From Hydrogenophaga sp. RAC07 (GTDB taxonomy: Bacteria > Pseudomonadota > Gammaproteobacteria > Burkholderiales > Burkholderiaceae_C), in contig NZ_CP016449.1 in assembly GCF_001713375.1 (NCBI RefSeq), positions 2,170,001 to 2,234,000 on the forward strand: a stretch of DNA of 64,000 nucleotides, given 5' to 3'. A program made the translations under genes and the position numbers. The notes beneath the pieces were generated by a model. It made no database searches and was not told the origin of the DNA. It worked only from the letters and a program-made list of their open reading frames with translations. Below, in pieces: positions 7,812 through 19,000 of the stretch; within the stretch, counting starts at the first letter, position 1; each line of letters opens with the position of its first letter.

Positions 7812-9317
7812 ATGAAGAACGGATTCTTAAGTCCTACAACACACATCACCATGGACCCGAACAACTGGACAAACGAAGCGGGCGTCCCCTCGGGCGACGC
7901 TGCGCTCAACCTCATGAGCACGCCGGTGAGCGCGTTGATCAACCGCGCGCCGATCACCCTGCCGCCGCACACCAGCATTCGCGCCGCTGCGCAACTCATG
8001 AGCGAGCAGCGCGTGTCGTCGGTGCTGATCGCGGAGCAAGGCCTTCTCTTTGGCCTGATCACCGACCGCGACCTGCGCAACCGCGTGATCGCTGCCGGGT
8101 TGGACACGCAACGGCCGATCATGGACATCGCCACACTCGCGCCTTTTTTTGTGAACCTGCACGACCCGGCGTTCAACGCGTTGCTGCTCATGGCGCGCCA
8201 CAACATCCACCATGTACCGGTGCTCGACGGCCAGCGCATCGCCGGCATGATCACCGCCACCGACCTCACCGAGCAGCACAGCACGTCTGCCGTGTACCTG
8301 GCGGGCGACATCTACAAACAGACCGCGGTGGAGGGTCTGCAGCGCGCCAGCACCCGCATACGCGCACTGCAGCAAAGCCTGGCAGCGGCCGACGCAACCG
8401 CCTACAACACAGGCCACATCATCACCGTCATCACCGACGCCATCACCACCCGGTTGTTGCAGCTGGGCGAAGCGCAATTGGGTCCGGCGCCGGTGGACTA
8501 TGTGTGGGTGGCGGCCGGTTCACAGGCCCGCAGCGAACAGACCGCCAAGTCCGACCAGGACAACTGCCTGGTGCTCGACGATGCGTTCGACGAAAGCGTG
8601 CACGGCGCGTACTTCCGTGAACTCACGCGCTTCGTCTGCACCGGCCTGGACGCCTGTGGCTACGTGTTCTGCCCGGGCGAGATGATGGCCATGACCGACA
8701 CCTGGCGCCAACCCCGCGCGCGCTGGGCGGAGTATTTCCGGCGCTGGACCAGCCAGCCCGAGCCCAAGGCGCTCATGCTGACCTGCGTGTTCTTCGACCT
8801 GCGCGCCATCCATGGCCAGGCCAGCCTGCTCGACGGACTGCGGCGCGACGTGTTGCAAAACACCCGGGGCAACACCCTCTTCCTGGCCCACATGGTGGGC
8901 AACGCCCTGACCCACCAGCCCCCGTTGGGTTTGTTCAAAGGGCTGTCGCCCGCGCGCAGCGGCGAGCACAAGGGCACCATCGACCTCAAACACACCGGCG
9001 TGGTGCCCATCGTCGATCTGGCCCGGGTGTACGCGCTGGCCGGCGGCCACGCCGAAGTCAACACCCACGACCGGCTGCTCACCGCGGGCGAAGGCGGCGA
9101 CATCAGCGCACAGAGCGCACGCGACCTGCGCGATGCGCTGGAGTTTCTGGCGTCCTTGCGCATCCGGCACCAGGCGCAACAGATCGCACAAGGGCTGGCG
9201 CCCGACAACTTTCTGGACCCCGCGGAAATCTCCAACTTTGAACGCACGCAACTTAGAGACGCGTTCCAGGTCGTTCAGACCTTGCAATCGGTCCTGTCCA
9301 ACCGCTACAAATTCTGA
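7812..9317 (+). CDS. CBS-domain / DUF294 putative nucleotidyltransferase
   Basis: A 501-residue protein with a CBS pair (about residues 35-150; LITDRDLRNRV and HHVPVLDGQRIAGMITATDL), an alpha-helical linker, and a DUF294 nucleotidyltransferase domain with the pol-beta-like motif GSQARSEQTAKSDQD (Gly236-Ser237, Asp248 and Asp250), then the DUF294 C-terminal helical domain. Longer relatives also have an N-terminal cyclic-nucleotide-binding domain; it is missing here. The start at 7812 is preceded by GAGGG seven bases upstream and is preferred to ATG 7794. It converges on the exonuclease-fusion gene. CBS domains usually bind adenine nucleotides, so a role in energy-status signalling to the transport cluster is plausible. 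Confidence 0.85.
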   Translation: MKNGFLSPTTHITMDPNNWTNEAGVPSGDAALNLMSTPVSALINRAPITLPPHTSIRAAAQLMSEQRVSSVLIAEQGLLFGLITDRDLRNRVIAAGLDTQRPIMDIATLAPFFVNLHDPAFNALLLMARHNIHHVPVLDGQRIAGMITATDLTEQHSTSAVYLAGDIYKQTAVEGLQRASTRIRALQQSLAAADATAYNTGHIITVITDAITTRLLQLGEAQLGPAPVDYVWVAAGSQARSEQTAKSDQDNCLVLDDAFDESVHGAYFRELTRFVCTGLDACGYVFCPGEMMAMTDTWRQPRARWAEYFRRWTSQPEPKALMLTCVFFDLRAIHGQASLLDGLRRDVLQNTRGNTLFLAHMVGNALTHQPPLGLFKGLSPARSGEHKGTIDLKHTGVVPIVDLARVYALAGGHAEVNTHDRLLTAGEGGDISAQSARDLRDALEFLASLRIRHQAQQIAQGLAPDNFLDPAEISNFERTQLRDAFQVVQTLQSVLSNRYKF

Positions 9318-9346
9318 ACCATCCCTGCGGCGCCAGGGGCATCGTC

Positions 9347-11545
9347 TCAATACTTCAAGCGGGAGAAGTGGGTCTTCTGCGCAGCTTCACGCGCCTGTCC
9401 CAGCGTGTGAATGCCCTGCTGCGCCAGCAGCGGGATCAGCTTGATGAAGATCTCGGCTGTGACCATGGCGTCGCCCATGGCCGTGTGACGCCCGATCACC
9501 GGCACGTCAAAGCGTTCAGCAATCGCCTCCAGCCGGTGGGAGTCCTGGTTGGGGTGGATCACCGCCGAGAGCAGCAGTGTGTCGAGCACCGGCTGGTCGA
9601 ACACCACGCCGGTGGACTTCTCCTTGAGTTGCAGAAAACGCATGTCGAAAGCGGCGTTGTGCGCCACCAGCACAGTGTCCTGCGCAAAGGCGTGGAAGGC
9701 TGGCAGCACCTCGCCGATCCTGGGCTGGCCCACCACCATCGCCGGCTGAATGCCGTGGATGGGAATCGAGGCCGCCGGAATGCTGCGTTGCGGATCCACC
9801 AGCTGTTCAAAACACTCCTGGTGCAGCAGCTTGCCGTTGACGATGCGCGCCGCGCCGATCTGGATGATCTCGTCGCCTTGCGAGGGCTCCAGTCCGGTGG
9901 TTTCGGTGTCGAACACGGTATAGACCAGATCAACCAGCCGGCGCTCGTCGAGCGAGCGGGTCTGCTCACTGCTCTTGAAGAGATCAAAGTCGTAGTACTC
10001 GGGCCGGCTTTCGCTGCGCACGAAATTGAGGGCTTCGGCCTGGTCGCGCGGATCGGCCAGCGGCAGCAGGATGCGAAAAAACGCCTGGTGGCGCGCACGC
10101 TCGCGCTCGAACCAGAAGGCGCCGCCATGGCGCTCCACCACGTCGCGCACCGTGAGTCCGGTGGATTCGCTCCCCGAGGTCATGGTGTCCATTTCCCAGC
10201 TCATCACGGTCTCGTTGCTCATGGCCTGGCCCGACCACACCAGATCGAGTTGGGCTTTGCCCGCACTGCCCGTGGCCGGCTCCAGACGCACCTGCACAAA
10301 ACGCACCGCGAACTCGTCCTTCAGCCGCCCCGCCAGATAGACCAGGGCCTGCAGCAGCGAAAAGCTCTCGACCTTGAGCCACAGCGTGGGGTTCACCTCC
10401 AGCGCAGAAACTGGCAGACCGGTCACGATCTCAATGCGGCGCAGCGCGGCGGACACCAGATCGGCGCCCAGCATGTCTTCGAGCGGCCAGCGGGTCTTGA
10501 GGCTTTGCGCCGCGTCCGCCTCGATGCTGGCGATGCGCCGACCCAAGGCGCTGGTTTCTTCGCGGATCACCCGCAGAAAGCGTTCGCGCGCGGCCGGCTC
10601 CAGATCGGGGTGGTCCAGCACGTCGAGTGCCGCCTGCGTGTTGGCCAAGGCCGAGCGCGTGCCTTCGGTGAGCGTGTGCAGCACCTGGTCGCGCGCCGAC
10701 TCGGCTTCAAACTCGCGGGTGATGTTGTCGAGCATGAGCACAAAGCCGGTGAGTTCGGCACGGTCCGCCGGGTCTTCGGCGGCCTGGGCCTGGCTGGAAC
10801 GCACGGGGGCCATCTGCACGCGCAACAACTGGCCCACCGACGTGGACGTGACGAACTGGGCCGAGGGCTGGGTTGCGCCCGAGAGCATGCGCTGCTGGAT
10901 GTTCTCCAGCGCGTGCGCCACCAGCTTGCGGTCGAACACCGCGTAGATCGAGCGGCCCAGGCCGATCAACTCGGCACCTCCGGCCACCTCGGGTGCTTGC
11001 GAAAGCGCACGGAACTGCAGACGTGCGCGCTGGTTGTAGAGCAGGATGCGACCATCCAGGTTGCACACCACCACACTCTGCGTGAGCTCGGCCATGAGCG
11101 CGGCCAGCCGGCTCTTTTCCAGCTCGATGTTGTGGCTGGCCTCCTGCACGCGCGCGTCCATGTCGTCGCGCAGGCGCGTGCGCTGCGCCACCAGCTGGTT
11201 GATCACGCCGGTGACGGCGCGGTTCTCGGGGCTGCCCTGGGCCGGCAGGCTGCGGGCCACGTCGGTGCGCACCAGCACCATGCCCTCTTCGGCCAACTGG
11301 GCCACTGGCTCGACAAAATGGCCCACCAGGGCGCGCACCGCAAAGGCCAATGCGCCGAACAGCACCACGATCATCATGGCCACCAGCGTGCTGCGGGGGT
11401 TCAGCAGGTCGGACAACAAGCGTCGCTCCTGTGCATCCAGCGTGGACCAGACAATGCCCGCAGTCAGCCCCATCCACACCAGCATCGCCGCGCCCGCCAC
11501 CGCCACGCCCAGCCACACCCGACGGTCCACGCCCCGGCGGCTCAT
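9347..11545 (-). CDS. Membrane HAMP/PAS pseudo-histidine-kinase fused to a DEDDh 3'-5' exonuclease
   Basis: A 732-residue chimera. Two N-terminal membrane helices (about 10-30 and 53-75) lead to a HAMP-like segment and a PAS-like domain (SVVVCNLDGRILLYNQRAR near 155-175). A histidine-kinase-like region follows (about 285-500), but the place of the HELRTP box reads LTEGTRSALAN, with no phosphoacceptor His. The C-terminal 190 residues are a DnaQ-type exonuclease with Asp546 and Glu548 in DTETTG, Asp634 in HNAAFD, and His687/Asp692, so all five catalytic residues are present. It is the last gene of the sensor operon, 61 bp after the receiver gene. A sensory input controlling nuclease activity is the natural guess; the substrate is unknown. 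Confidence 0.85.
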   Translation of the reverse strand: MSRRGVDRRVWLGVAVAGAAMLVWMGLTAGIVWSTLDAQERRLLSDLLNPRSTLVAMMIVVLFGALAFAVRALVGHFVEPVAQLAEEGMVLVRTDVARSLPAQGSPENRAVTGVINQLVAQRTRLRDDMDARVQEASHNIELEKSRLAALMAELTQSVVVCNLDGRILLYNQRARLQFRALSQAPEVAGGAELIGLGRSIYAVFDRKLVAHALENIQQRMLSGATQPSAQFVTSTSVGQLLRVQMAPVRSSQAQAAEDPADRAELTGFVLMLDNITREFEAESARDQVLHTLTEGTRSALANTQAALDVLDHPDLEPAARERFLRVIREETSALGRRIASIEADAAQSLKTRWPLEDMLGADLVSAALRRIEIVTGLPVSALEVNPTLWLKVESFSLLQALVYLAGRLKDEFAVRFVQVRLEPATGSAGKAQLDLVWSGQAMSNETVMSWEMDTMTSGSESTGLTVRDVVERHGGAFWFERERARHQAFFRILLPLADPRDQAEALNFVRSESRPEYYDFDLFKSSEQTRSLDERRLVDLVYTVFDTETTGLEPSQGDEIIQIGAARIVNGKLLHQECFEQLVDPQRSIPAASIPIHGIQPAMVVGQPRIGEVLPAFHAFAQDTVLVAHNAAFDMRFLQLKEKSTGVVFDQPVLDTLLLSAVIHPNQDSHRLEAIAERFDVPVIGRHTAMGDAMVTAEIFIKLIPLLAQQGIHTLGQAREAAQKTHFSRLKY

Positions 11546-11606
11546 GAGGTACCTCCGCCCTGAGGGCTGCGGTGCGAGCTTGCTTGGGAACGGCCCGGCG
11601 CTGCGC

Positions 11607-11981
11607 TCATGCGGAAGGCTCCAGCAGATCGCGCACCTTCTGCACCAGATCCTTGGTGGAAAACGGTTTGGTCATGTACGCGTTGGCGCCCAGCGCCAGG
11701 CCCTTGGCCACGTCGGTGTCGCGCCCCTTGGCGGTGAGCATCACGATCAGGGTGCTGCTCACGGCCTCGTTGGCGCGAACCTCGCTGCACACATCGAATC
11801 CGGTCTTGATCGGCATCATCACGTCGAGCAACACCAGCGCCGGGCGCTCACGCACGATGGCATCCATCGCCTCCTGCCCATCGCGCGCCAGCACCACCTC
11901 GAAACCTTCGCGCTTCATCAGGAACTCCAGCGAAATCAGGATGTTGGGCTCGTCGTCTGCGATCAGGATCTTGTGGCTCAT
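11607..11981 (-). CDS. Stand-alone response-regulator receiver
   Basis: A 124-residue CheY-like receiver with no output domain. The phosphoacceptor Asp53 lies in LLDVMMP, the acidic pair in ADDE (about 9-11), the conserved Thr in MLTAKG and the Lys in TKPF. Its ATG overlaps the stop of the symporter-kinase gene by four bases, which makes it the likely direct phosphorylation partner of that kinase. With no DNA-binding domain it must act by protein contact, perhaps on the exonuclease fusion encoded next or on another regulator elsewhere. The frame is open further upstream but that overlaps the kinase and is not real. Confidence 0.9.
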   Translation of the reverse strand: MSHKILIADDEPNILISLEFLMKREGFEVVLARDGQEAMDAIVRERPALVLLDVMMPIKTGFDVCSEVRANEAVSSTLIVMLTAKGRDTDVAKGLALGANAYMTKPFSTKDLVQKVRDLLEPSA

Positions 11982-14728
11982 GGCTGGTCTCCTTGCGTTG
12001 TTGTCGGTCTCTGGCGTGGCAGCGAAAAACCGAACACCGCCCCCTGCCCCTCCCCGGAGCGCAGCCACATGCGCCCCCCGAAGTGCGCCACGATCTGTCG
12101 GCTGATCGGCAAACCCAGGCCGGTGCCCCCGGGCCGGTAGTGGGCGTCGCCGCCCACCTGGCGGAACTTCTCGAACACCATGGCTTGCTGGTCGGGCGCG
12201 ATGCCCGGGCCGTTGTCCTGCACCTCGACGTCCACGCCTTCGTCCCCTTCCCGAAGTCTCATCACCACAAGACCTGTGTCGCGCGGCGCGTACTTGGCCG
12301 CGTTCGACAACAGGTTGAGCACCACCTGCATCAACCGGTCGGCGTCCGCGTGCAGGGGCTGCACCTGCGCGGGCAGCTCCAGCACCATCTTCACACCGCG
12401 CTCGCGCAGCGGCTCGGCCATGGTGCTGGCGGCTTGCTGCAGCAAGGCTTTCATGTCCACTTCGTCGTCGTGCCACTCGGCGTGCCCCGACTCGATCTTG
12501 GCCATGTCCAGCACCTGGTTCACGAGGCGGCTGAGCCGTTCGGTCTCGCCCACGATGATGCCCACAAACTGTTGTCGTTGCACAGTGTCCATTTCTTCAT
12601 CGTCGCGCATCAGCTCGGCCAGGGCCCTGATCGAAGTCAAAGGCGTGCGCAGTTCGTGCGTCACCGACGACATGAAATCGTCCTTGAGCCGATCCAGGCT
12701 CTTGAGCTGTTCGTTGGCCTGGCGAAGGTCGGCCGTGGCGCGCTCCAGCGACTGCGACTTCTCTTCCAGCGCGTGGGAATACGCGCGCAACTGCGAAGCT
12801 TCGTCCAGGATGCGCATCACGTCATCCAGGTCCAGCGCCTCCTCTTCCACCACCGAAGCCACCATCACCCGCGCCGACGCACTGCCAATCGCCCCCGCCA
12901 ATTGGGTTTCCACAAAGTGCACCAGCCGCGCATCGGCCGGGATCTGGTCGATCTGCCGCACGCCCACGCGCAGCGCGTAGTCGGCAAACAGGCGCTGCGC
13001 CGCCTCCACGCCGAGGAAACGCCCCACCAGCGGCAGCAGTGCCGACACCTGCGCCTTGCCCTGCCAGAACACCGGGCGCGAGGCCGCCGTGCGGTGAAAC
13101 ACATCCACAAACAGCAGGGCCTGGCTGGTCTCGCGCGCGGTGGGCGCGCGCCAGAGGGACACACCCACATAAGCCGCCACATTGGCCAGCAGGCTCCAGA
13201 TCAGCGAATGCGTGAGGTTGTCCAGCCCGGCCAGGCCCAGAAAGGCCTCGGGCTTGAGCAGCCACCAGCCAAAGGGCCCCTGCTCCATGAAACCGGCGGT
13301 GAGCCAGCCCGACTTCACCAGCGAGGGCAGCATGAGCGTGTAGGCCCAGAAGGCAAAGCCCAGCAGCAAGCCCGCCAGGGCACCACGCTGCGTGCCGCCC
13401 TTCCAGTACATGCCACCCAGCAGCGCGGGCGCAAACTGCGCCACCGCCGCAAAGCTGATGAGACCGATGCTCACCAGCGCGTAGGCCTCGCCGGCCAGGT
13501 GGAAATACAGATACCCCAACAACAGGATGCCCAGGATGGCCAGGCGCCGGATGCGCAGCAGCACCGCGGTGAGGTCGCCGCTGGCACGTGCGCCAAAGCG
13601 CCGCATGCGCAGCAGCAGCGGCATCACCAGGTCGTTGCACACCATGGTGGACACCGCGATCGCCTCCACGATCACCATGCCGGTGGCCGCCGAGAGCCCA
13701 CCCACAAACGCGAACAAGGCCAGCGCGCCCTGCCCTTGCGACAACGGCAGCGACAGCACGAAGGTCTCGGGGTCCATGCGCCCGGGCCCGAAGTGCAGCA
13801 GGCCGCCCAAGGCGATCGGCAACACAAACAGGTTGATCAGCAGCAGGTACAGCGGGAACGCCCAGACCGCGCGCCGCAGGTGGTTCTCGTCCACGTTCTC
13901 CACCACCATCACCTGGAACTGGCGCGGCAAGAAGATCACCGACAACATGGCCAGCAAGGTCAGGCCCAGCCACTGCGCATAGGCAAACGGTTGGCCTTGG
14001 CCGAACTGCATCAGGCGACGCAATTCGTCCACCGCGTGGGCCTGGTCGAACAGCGCTGCCGGGCTCGCGAAAAGGCCGAAGCAGACGAACAGGCCCACCG
14101 CCATGAACGCCACCAGCTTGACCACCGATTCAAACGCGATCGCTGCCACCATGCCTTCGTGGCGCTCGGTGCTGTCCAGGTGGCGCGCACCGAACACGAT
14201 GGTGAAGCCGGCCAGGGCCAGGGCCACGTACAGCGTGCTGTCGCTCCACCAGTCCGCACTCTGCACCGCCGGCATGCCCAGCGGCGAGGTGAGCACTGCG
14301 TAGCCGCTGGCAATGGCCTTGAGCTGCAAGGCGATGTAGGGAACGATGCCCACCACCGTGATCAGCGTCACCAGGCCGGCGAGCAGCGGGCTCTTGCCGT
14401 AGCGGCTGGCGATGAAGTCGGCAATGGAGGTGATGCGCCAGGTCTTGGCGATGCGGATCATCTTGCGCACCACCATCCAGGCCAGCAGCATGGCCAGCAT
14501 GGGCCCGAGGTAGATGGGCAGGAACCACACGCCCGAGTTGGCCGCACGCCCCACGCTGCCGAAGTAGGTCCACGCGGTGCAGTACACCGCCATGGACAGC
14601 GCATACACCCACGGGCTCGAGATCACCGAGCGGCCCTGCGCAGCCCGCCGGTCGCCCCAGTACGCCACCGCAAACAGCAGCAGCAGGTACGCAAATGAGA
14701 CACCGATGACCAGCGGGGCCGAGAGCAT
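11978..14728 (-). CDS. Sodium:solute symporter-fused sensor histidine kinase
   Basis: A 916-residue protein of the type of CrbS/MxtR. The N-terminal ~560 residues are a 13-helix SSS permease module (GVSFAYLLLLFAVAYWGDRRA, then FGSVGRAANSGVWFLPIYLGP). A coiled linker (about 640-680) leads to a HisKA domain with His691 in VTHELRTPLTSIR, and a HATPase with N box NLLSNAAKY, G1 DNGPGIAPD and G2 GGTGLGLPISRQIV. Related kinases sense acetate-type carboxylates and control acs/actP; the ligand here is inferred. The ATG at 14728 lies two bases after the stop of a 70-residue membrane protein gene. The true frame before this ATG belongs to that upstream gene. Confidence 0.93.
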   Translation of the reverse strand: MLSAPLVIGVSFAYLLLLFAVAYWGDRRAAQGRSVISSPWVYALSMAVYCTAWTYFGSVGRAANSGVWFLPIYLGPMLAMLLAWMVVRKMIRIAKTWRITSIADFIASRYGKSPLLAGLVTLITVVGIVPYIALQLKAIASGYAVLTSPLGMPAVQSADWWSDSTLYVALALAGFTIVFGARHLDSTERHEGMVAAIAFESVVKLVAFMAVGLFVCFGLFASPAALFDQAHAVDELRRLMQFGQGQPFAYAQWLGLTLLAMLSVIFLPRQFQVMVVENVDENHLRRAVWAFPLYLLLINLFVLPIALGGLLHFGPGRMDPETFVLSLPLSQGQGALALFAFVGGLSAATGMVIVEAIAVSTMVCNDLVMPLLLRMRRFGARASGDLTAVLLRIRRLAILGILLLGYLYFHLAGEAYALVSIGLISFAAVAQFAPALLGGMYWKGGTQRGALAGLLLGFAFWAYTLMLPSLVKSGWLTAGFMEQGPFGWWLLKPEAFLGLAGLDNLTHSLIWSLLANVAAYVGVSLWRAPTARETSQALLFVDVFHRTAASRPVFWQGKAQVSALLPLVGRFLGVEAAQRLFADYALRVGVRQIDQIPADARLVHFVETQLAGAIGSASARVMVASVVEEEALDLDDVMRILDEASQLRAYSHALEEKSQSLERATADLRQANEQLKSLDRLKDDFMSSVTHELRTPLTSIRALAELMRDDEEMDTVQRQQFVGIIVGETERLSRLVNQVLDMAKIESGHAEWHDDEVDMKALLQQAASTMAEPLRERGVKMVLELPAQVQPLHADADRLMQVVLNLLSNAAKYAPRDTGLVVMRLREGDEGVDVEVQDNGPGIAPDQQAMVFEKFRQVGGDAHYRPGGTGLGLPISRQIVAHFGGRMWLRSGEGQGAVFGFSLPRQRPTTTQGDQP

Positions 14729-14730
14729 GT

Positions 14731-14943
14731 TCAGTCGGGTTGTGAGACGTTGCTGTGGTGCTCCACCACCCAGGCCAGCACGGCGATCAAACCCGCCCAG
14801 ATGACGAACAGCGCCAGCGGAAACAGCGGCAGCCCCCACACACGGGCATCGTGGTCCCACAGCGCCAGCAAGGGGAAGTTGAACAACGCCGCGGCGGCGA
14901 AGAACAGGGCCACCAGTCGTTGGGCAGCAAGGCCTTTGAACAT
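14731..14943 (-). CDS. Small membrane protein preceding the symporter-kinase
   Basis: A 70-residue protein with two hydrophobic helices (about 9-26, LVALFFAAAALFNFPLLA, and 36-60, LPLFPLALFVIWAGLIAVLAW) and a short hydrophilic tail. I do not recognise a named domain. Its position two bases before a symporter-type sensor kinase mirrors the DUF4212 and DUF485 genes before the true symporters in this window, so a small-subunit role is likely by analogy. ATG 14943 is preceded by AGGAGA at ideal spacing. It is the first gene of the four-gene operon running to 9347. Confidence 0.8.
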   Translation of the reverse strand: MFKGLAAQRLVALFFAAAALFNFPLLALWDHDARVWGLPLFPLALFVIWAGLIAVLAWVVEHHSNVSQPD

Positions 14944-15038
14944 GTTTGTCTCCTCGATCGTCCCCCGCAGCGTGTGGCCGGCGGTGGCCGTTCGATTGTG
15001 CGCCATGCACTGACCACGGCCTGACGGCGAAAGCCATG

Positions 15039-15067
15039 AAAAAAGCGGCAGGGTTGCCCGCTGCCGC
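15039..15067 (-). terminator. Rho-independent terminator after ppsA
   Basis: A perfect 7-bp stem GCGGCAG/CTGCCGC is followed on the minus strand by six T residues, 30 bases past the ppsA stop. It separates ppsA from the sensor operon in the same direction. Confidence 0.88.
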
Positions 15068-15096
15068 CTTGCATCAAACGCCGAAGCGTTGACCGG

Positions 15097-17508
<2,412 letters not shown>

Positions 17509-17665
17509 GGGAAAACTCCTAAGGTTGAAAAACCGGGGGTTCCACGCGGGGGCTGGCGACCTGTTGTTCTGTTGTGGGTCTGGCACCGGGCAGGGAGGCA
17601 AATGAGACGGCAGGGCGATTGATAATGGCCCCGACACAACACCCGGTATTGTAAGGACGCGCCCC

Positions 17666-18487
17666 ATGCCCAACCGAACGGTCTTCTTCATCTCCGACGG
17701 CACCGGCATCACCGCCGAAACCTTCGGCAACGCCATCCTGAACCAGTTCGAGACTCCCATGCGCCGGGTGCGTCTACCGTTTCTGGACGATGTGGACAAG
17801 GCCCACCAGGCCGTGCGCCAGATCAACCACGTGGCCGATCTGGAAGGCAACCGCCCGCTGGTCTTCACCACCGTGGTCGACATGGACGTGCTCAACGTGT
17901 TCCGCACCCAGTGCAAAGGTGTCTTGCTGGACATGTTCGGCACCTTCATCGCGCCGCTGGAGCATGAGCTGGGCATCAAGTCCAACCACCGCGTGGGCCG
18001 CTTCTCCGATGCTTCCAAGAGCCAGGCCTACAACGCCCGCATCGAGGCGATCAATTTTTCACTGGCGCACGACGACGGCCAAAGCCACAAGGACCTGCAG
18101 GGGTCCGACGTGATCCTGGTGGGGGTGAGCCGCAGCGGCAAGACGCCCACCTCGCTCTACCTGGCCATGCAATACGGCCTGAAGGCCTCGAACTACCCAT
18201 TGATTCCCGAGGACTTCGAGCGCCGGCAGCTCCCGCCCGCGCTGGTGCCGCACCGCAAGAAGATCTTTGGTCTCACGATCGGACCCGAGCGCCTGTGCGA
18301 GATCCGCAACGAGCGCCGCCCCAACTCGCGTTACGCCAGCCTGGAAAACTGCCGCATGGAGGTGAGTGAAGCCGAGAGCATGATGCGGCGCGAAGGGATC
18401 CGTTGGTTGTCAACGACCACCAAGTCGATCGAAGAAATCGCGACCACCATCCTGCAAGAGATCCGGCCCGAGCGCCTCGAATACTGA
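17666..18487 (+). CDS. ppsR: PEP synthase regulatory protein (kinase/pyrophosphorylase, DUF299)
   Basis: A bifunctional enzyme that inactivates PEP synthase by ADP-dependent phosphorylation of a threonine next to its catalytic histidine and reactivates it by phosphate-dependent dephosphorylation. The 273 residues match the DUF299 family: N-terminal [15 protein letters not shown], the P-loop GVSRSGKT at 153-160, and [13 protein letters not shown]. Length is typical. It is transcribed away from ppsA across a 157-bp gap, the usual arrangement in proteobacteria, so the two are probably coregulated with carbon source. Confidence 0.95.
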   Translation: MPNRTVFFISDGTGITAETFGNAILNQFETPMRRVRLPFLDDVDKAHQAVRQINHVADLEGNRPLVFTTVVDMDVLNVFRTQCKGVLLDMFGTFIAPLEHELGIKSNHRVGRFSDASKSQAYNARIEAINFSLAHDDGQSHKDLQGSDVILVGVSRSGKTPTSLYLAMQYGLKASNYPLIPEDFERRQLPPALVPHRKKIFGLTIGPERLCEIRNERRPNSRYASLENCRMEVSEAESMMRREGIRWLSTTTKSIEEIATTILQEIRPERLEY

Positions 18488-18511
18488 AACGGCGACGGGT
18501 CGCTCTGGAGG

Positions 18512-18871
18512 TCAACTCCTCTTGCGTCCAGGCCCCAGGCCATGCGCCTGGCGACCCAGCGCAAACGACGCCAGCAGCTTCGTCCACAGCGTCACGCCGG
18601 CCACGGCAATCCAGTCTTCCGAGGCGAGGGCCTGAAAGCCGAGCACGGCCACCAGCACGCCCACCAGCACGATGCCCCCCACCAGATTGAACGCCATCTC
18701 GTAGGGCGCGTACTTTTCTGCGTTGGGGGGTGGCATGCCCTTTTTCAGCGCCACCTCGGAGAAGTCGCGCTTGACGAGGATGCGGTACGCACGGCGCAGC
18801 CAGAAGAACGCCACCGGAAACAGGGCAAGCAGGAAGATCCAGTTGAAGATGAAGACGCTGGGCAGGTTCAT
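18512..18871 (-). CDS. Conserved membrane protein of unknown function
   Basis: A 119-residue protein starting MNLPSVFIFNWIFLLALFPVAFFWL. It has an N-terminal helix (about 5-25), a charged middle (RILVKRDFSEVALKKGMPPPNAEKYAPYE), and two further hydrophobic stretches (about 62-82 and 87-105). No named family is recognised. The ATG at 18871 follows weak ribosome-binding sequence; an upstream in-frame ATG gives an unlikely polar extension. It lies between ppsR (convergent) and the second symporter unit (same direction, 129 bp away) and may be the last gene of that unit. Confidence 0.7.
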   Translation of the reverse strand: MNLPSVFIFNWIFLLALFPVAFFWLRRAYRILVKRDFSEVALKKGMPPPNAEKYAPYEMAFNLVGGIVLVGVLVAVLGFQALASEDWIAVAGVTLWTKLLASFALGRQAHGLGPGRKRS

Positions 18872-18963
18872 GGTGGGCCGTGTGTTGATGCCGGATTGTC
18901 CTCCAGCGCTCTCCAGAAACGCCAAACCCCGCCGGCGGACCGACGGGGTCTGGCTCACGAGCA

Positions 18964-18983
18964 GACCGGGCAGGCGCCCGGTC
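18964..18983 (-). terminator. Stem-loop after the second symporter gene
   Basis: A perfect 8-bp stem GACCGGGC/GCCCGGTC with a four-base loop lies 18 bases past the symporter stop. It has no T-run on the minus strand, so it may be a weak terminator or a transcript-end stabiliser. A second stem (ACCCCG/CGGGGT) lies a few tens of bases further on. Confidence 0.4.
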
Positions 18984-19000
18984 CGTGTGGATTCAAGCCA

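Noticed and set aside
11993..14698. Long open frame antisense to the symporter-kinase (about 900 codons)
   Set aside because: It mirrors the kinase gene, is rich in His, Gln and Arg, and matches no family. High GC3 in the true gene removes stops from the opposite strand.
17619..17652. TTGATA ... TATTGT as the ppsR promoter
   Set aside because: The spacing between the two hexamers is 22 bases, too long for a sigma-70 promoter.
17509..18018. N-terminal extension of ppsA across ppsR
   Set aside because: The extension is antisense to ppsR and the conserved PpsA N-terminus starts at 17508.
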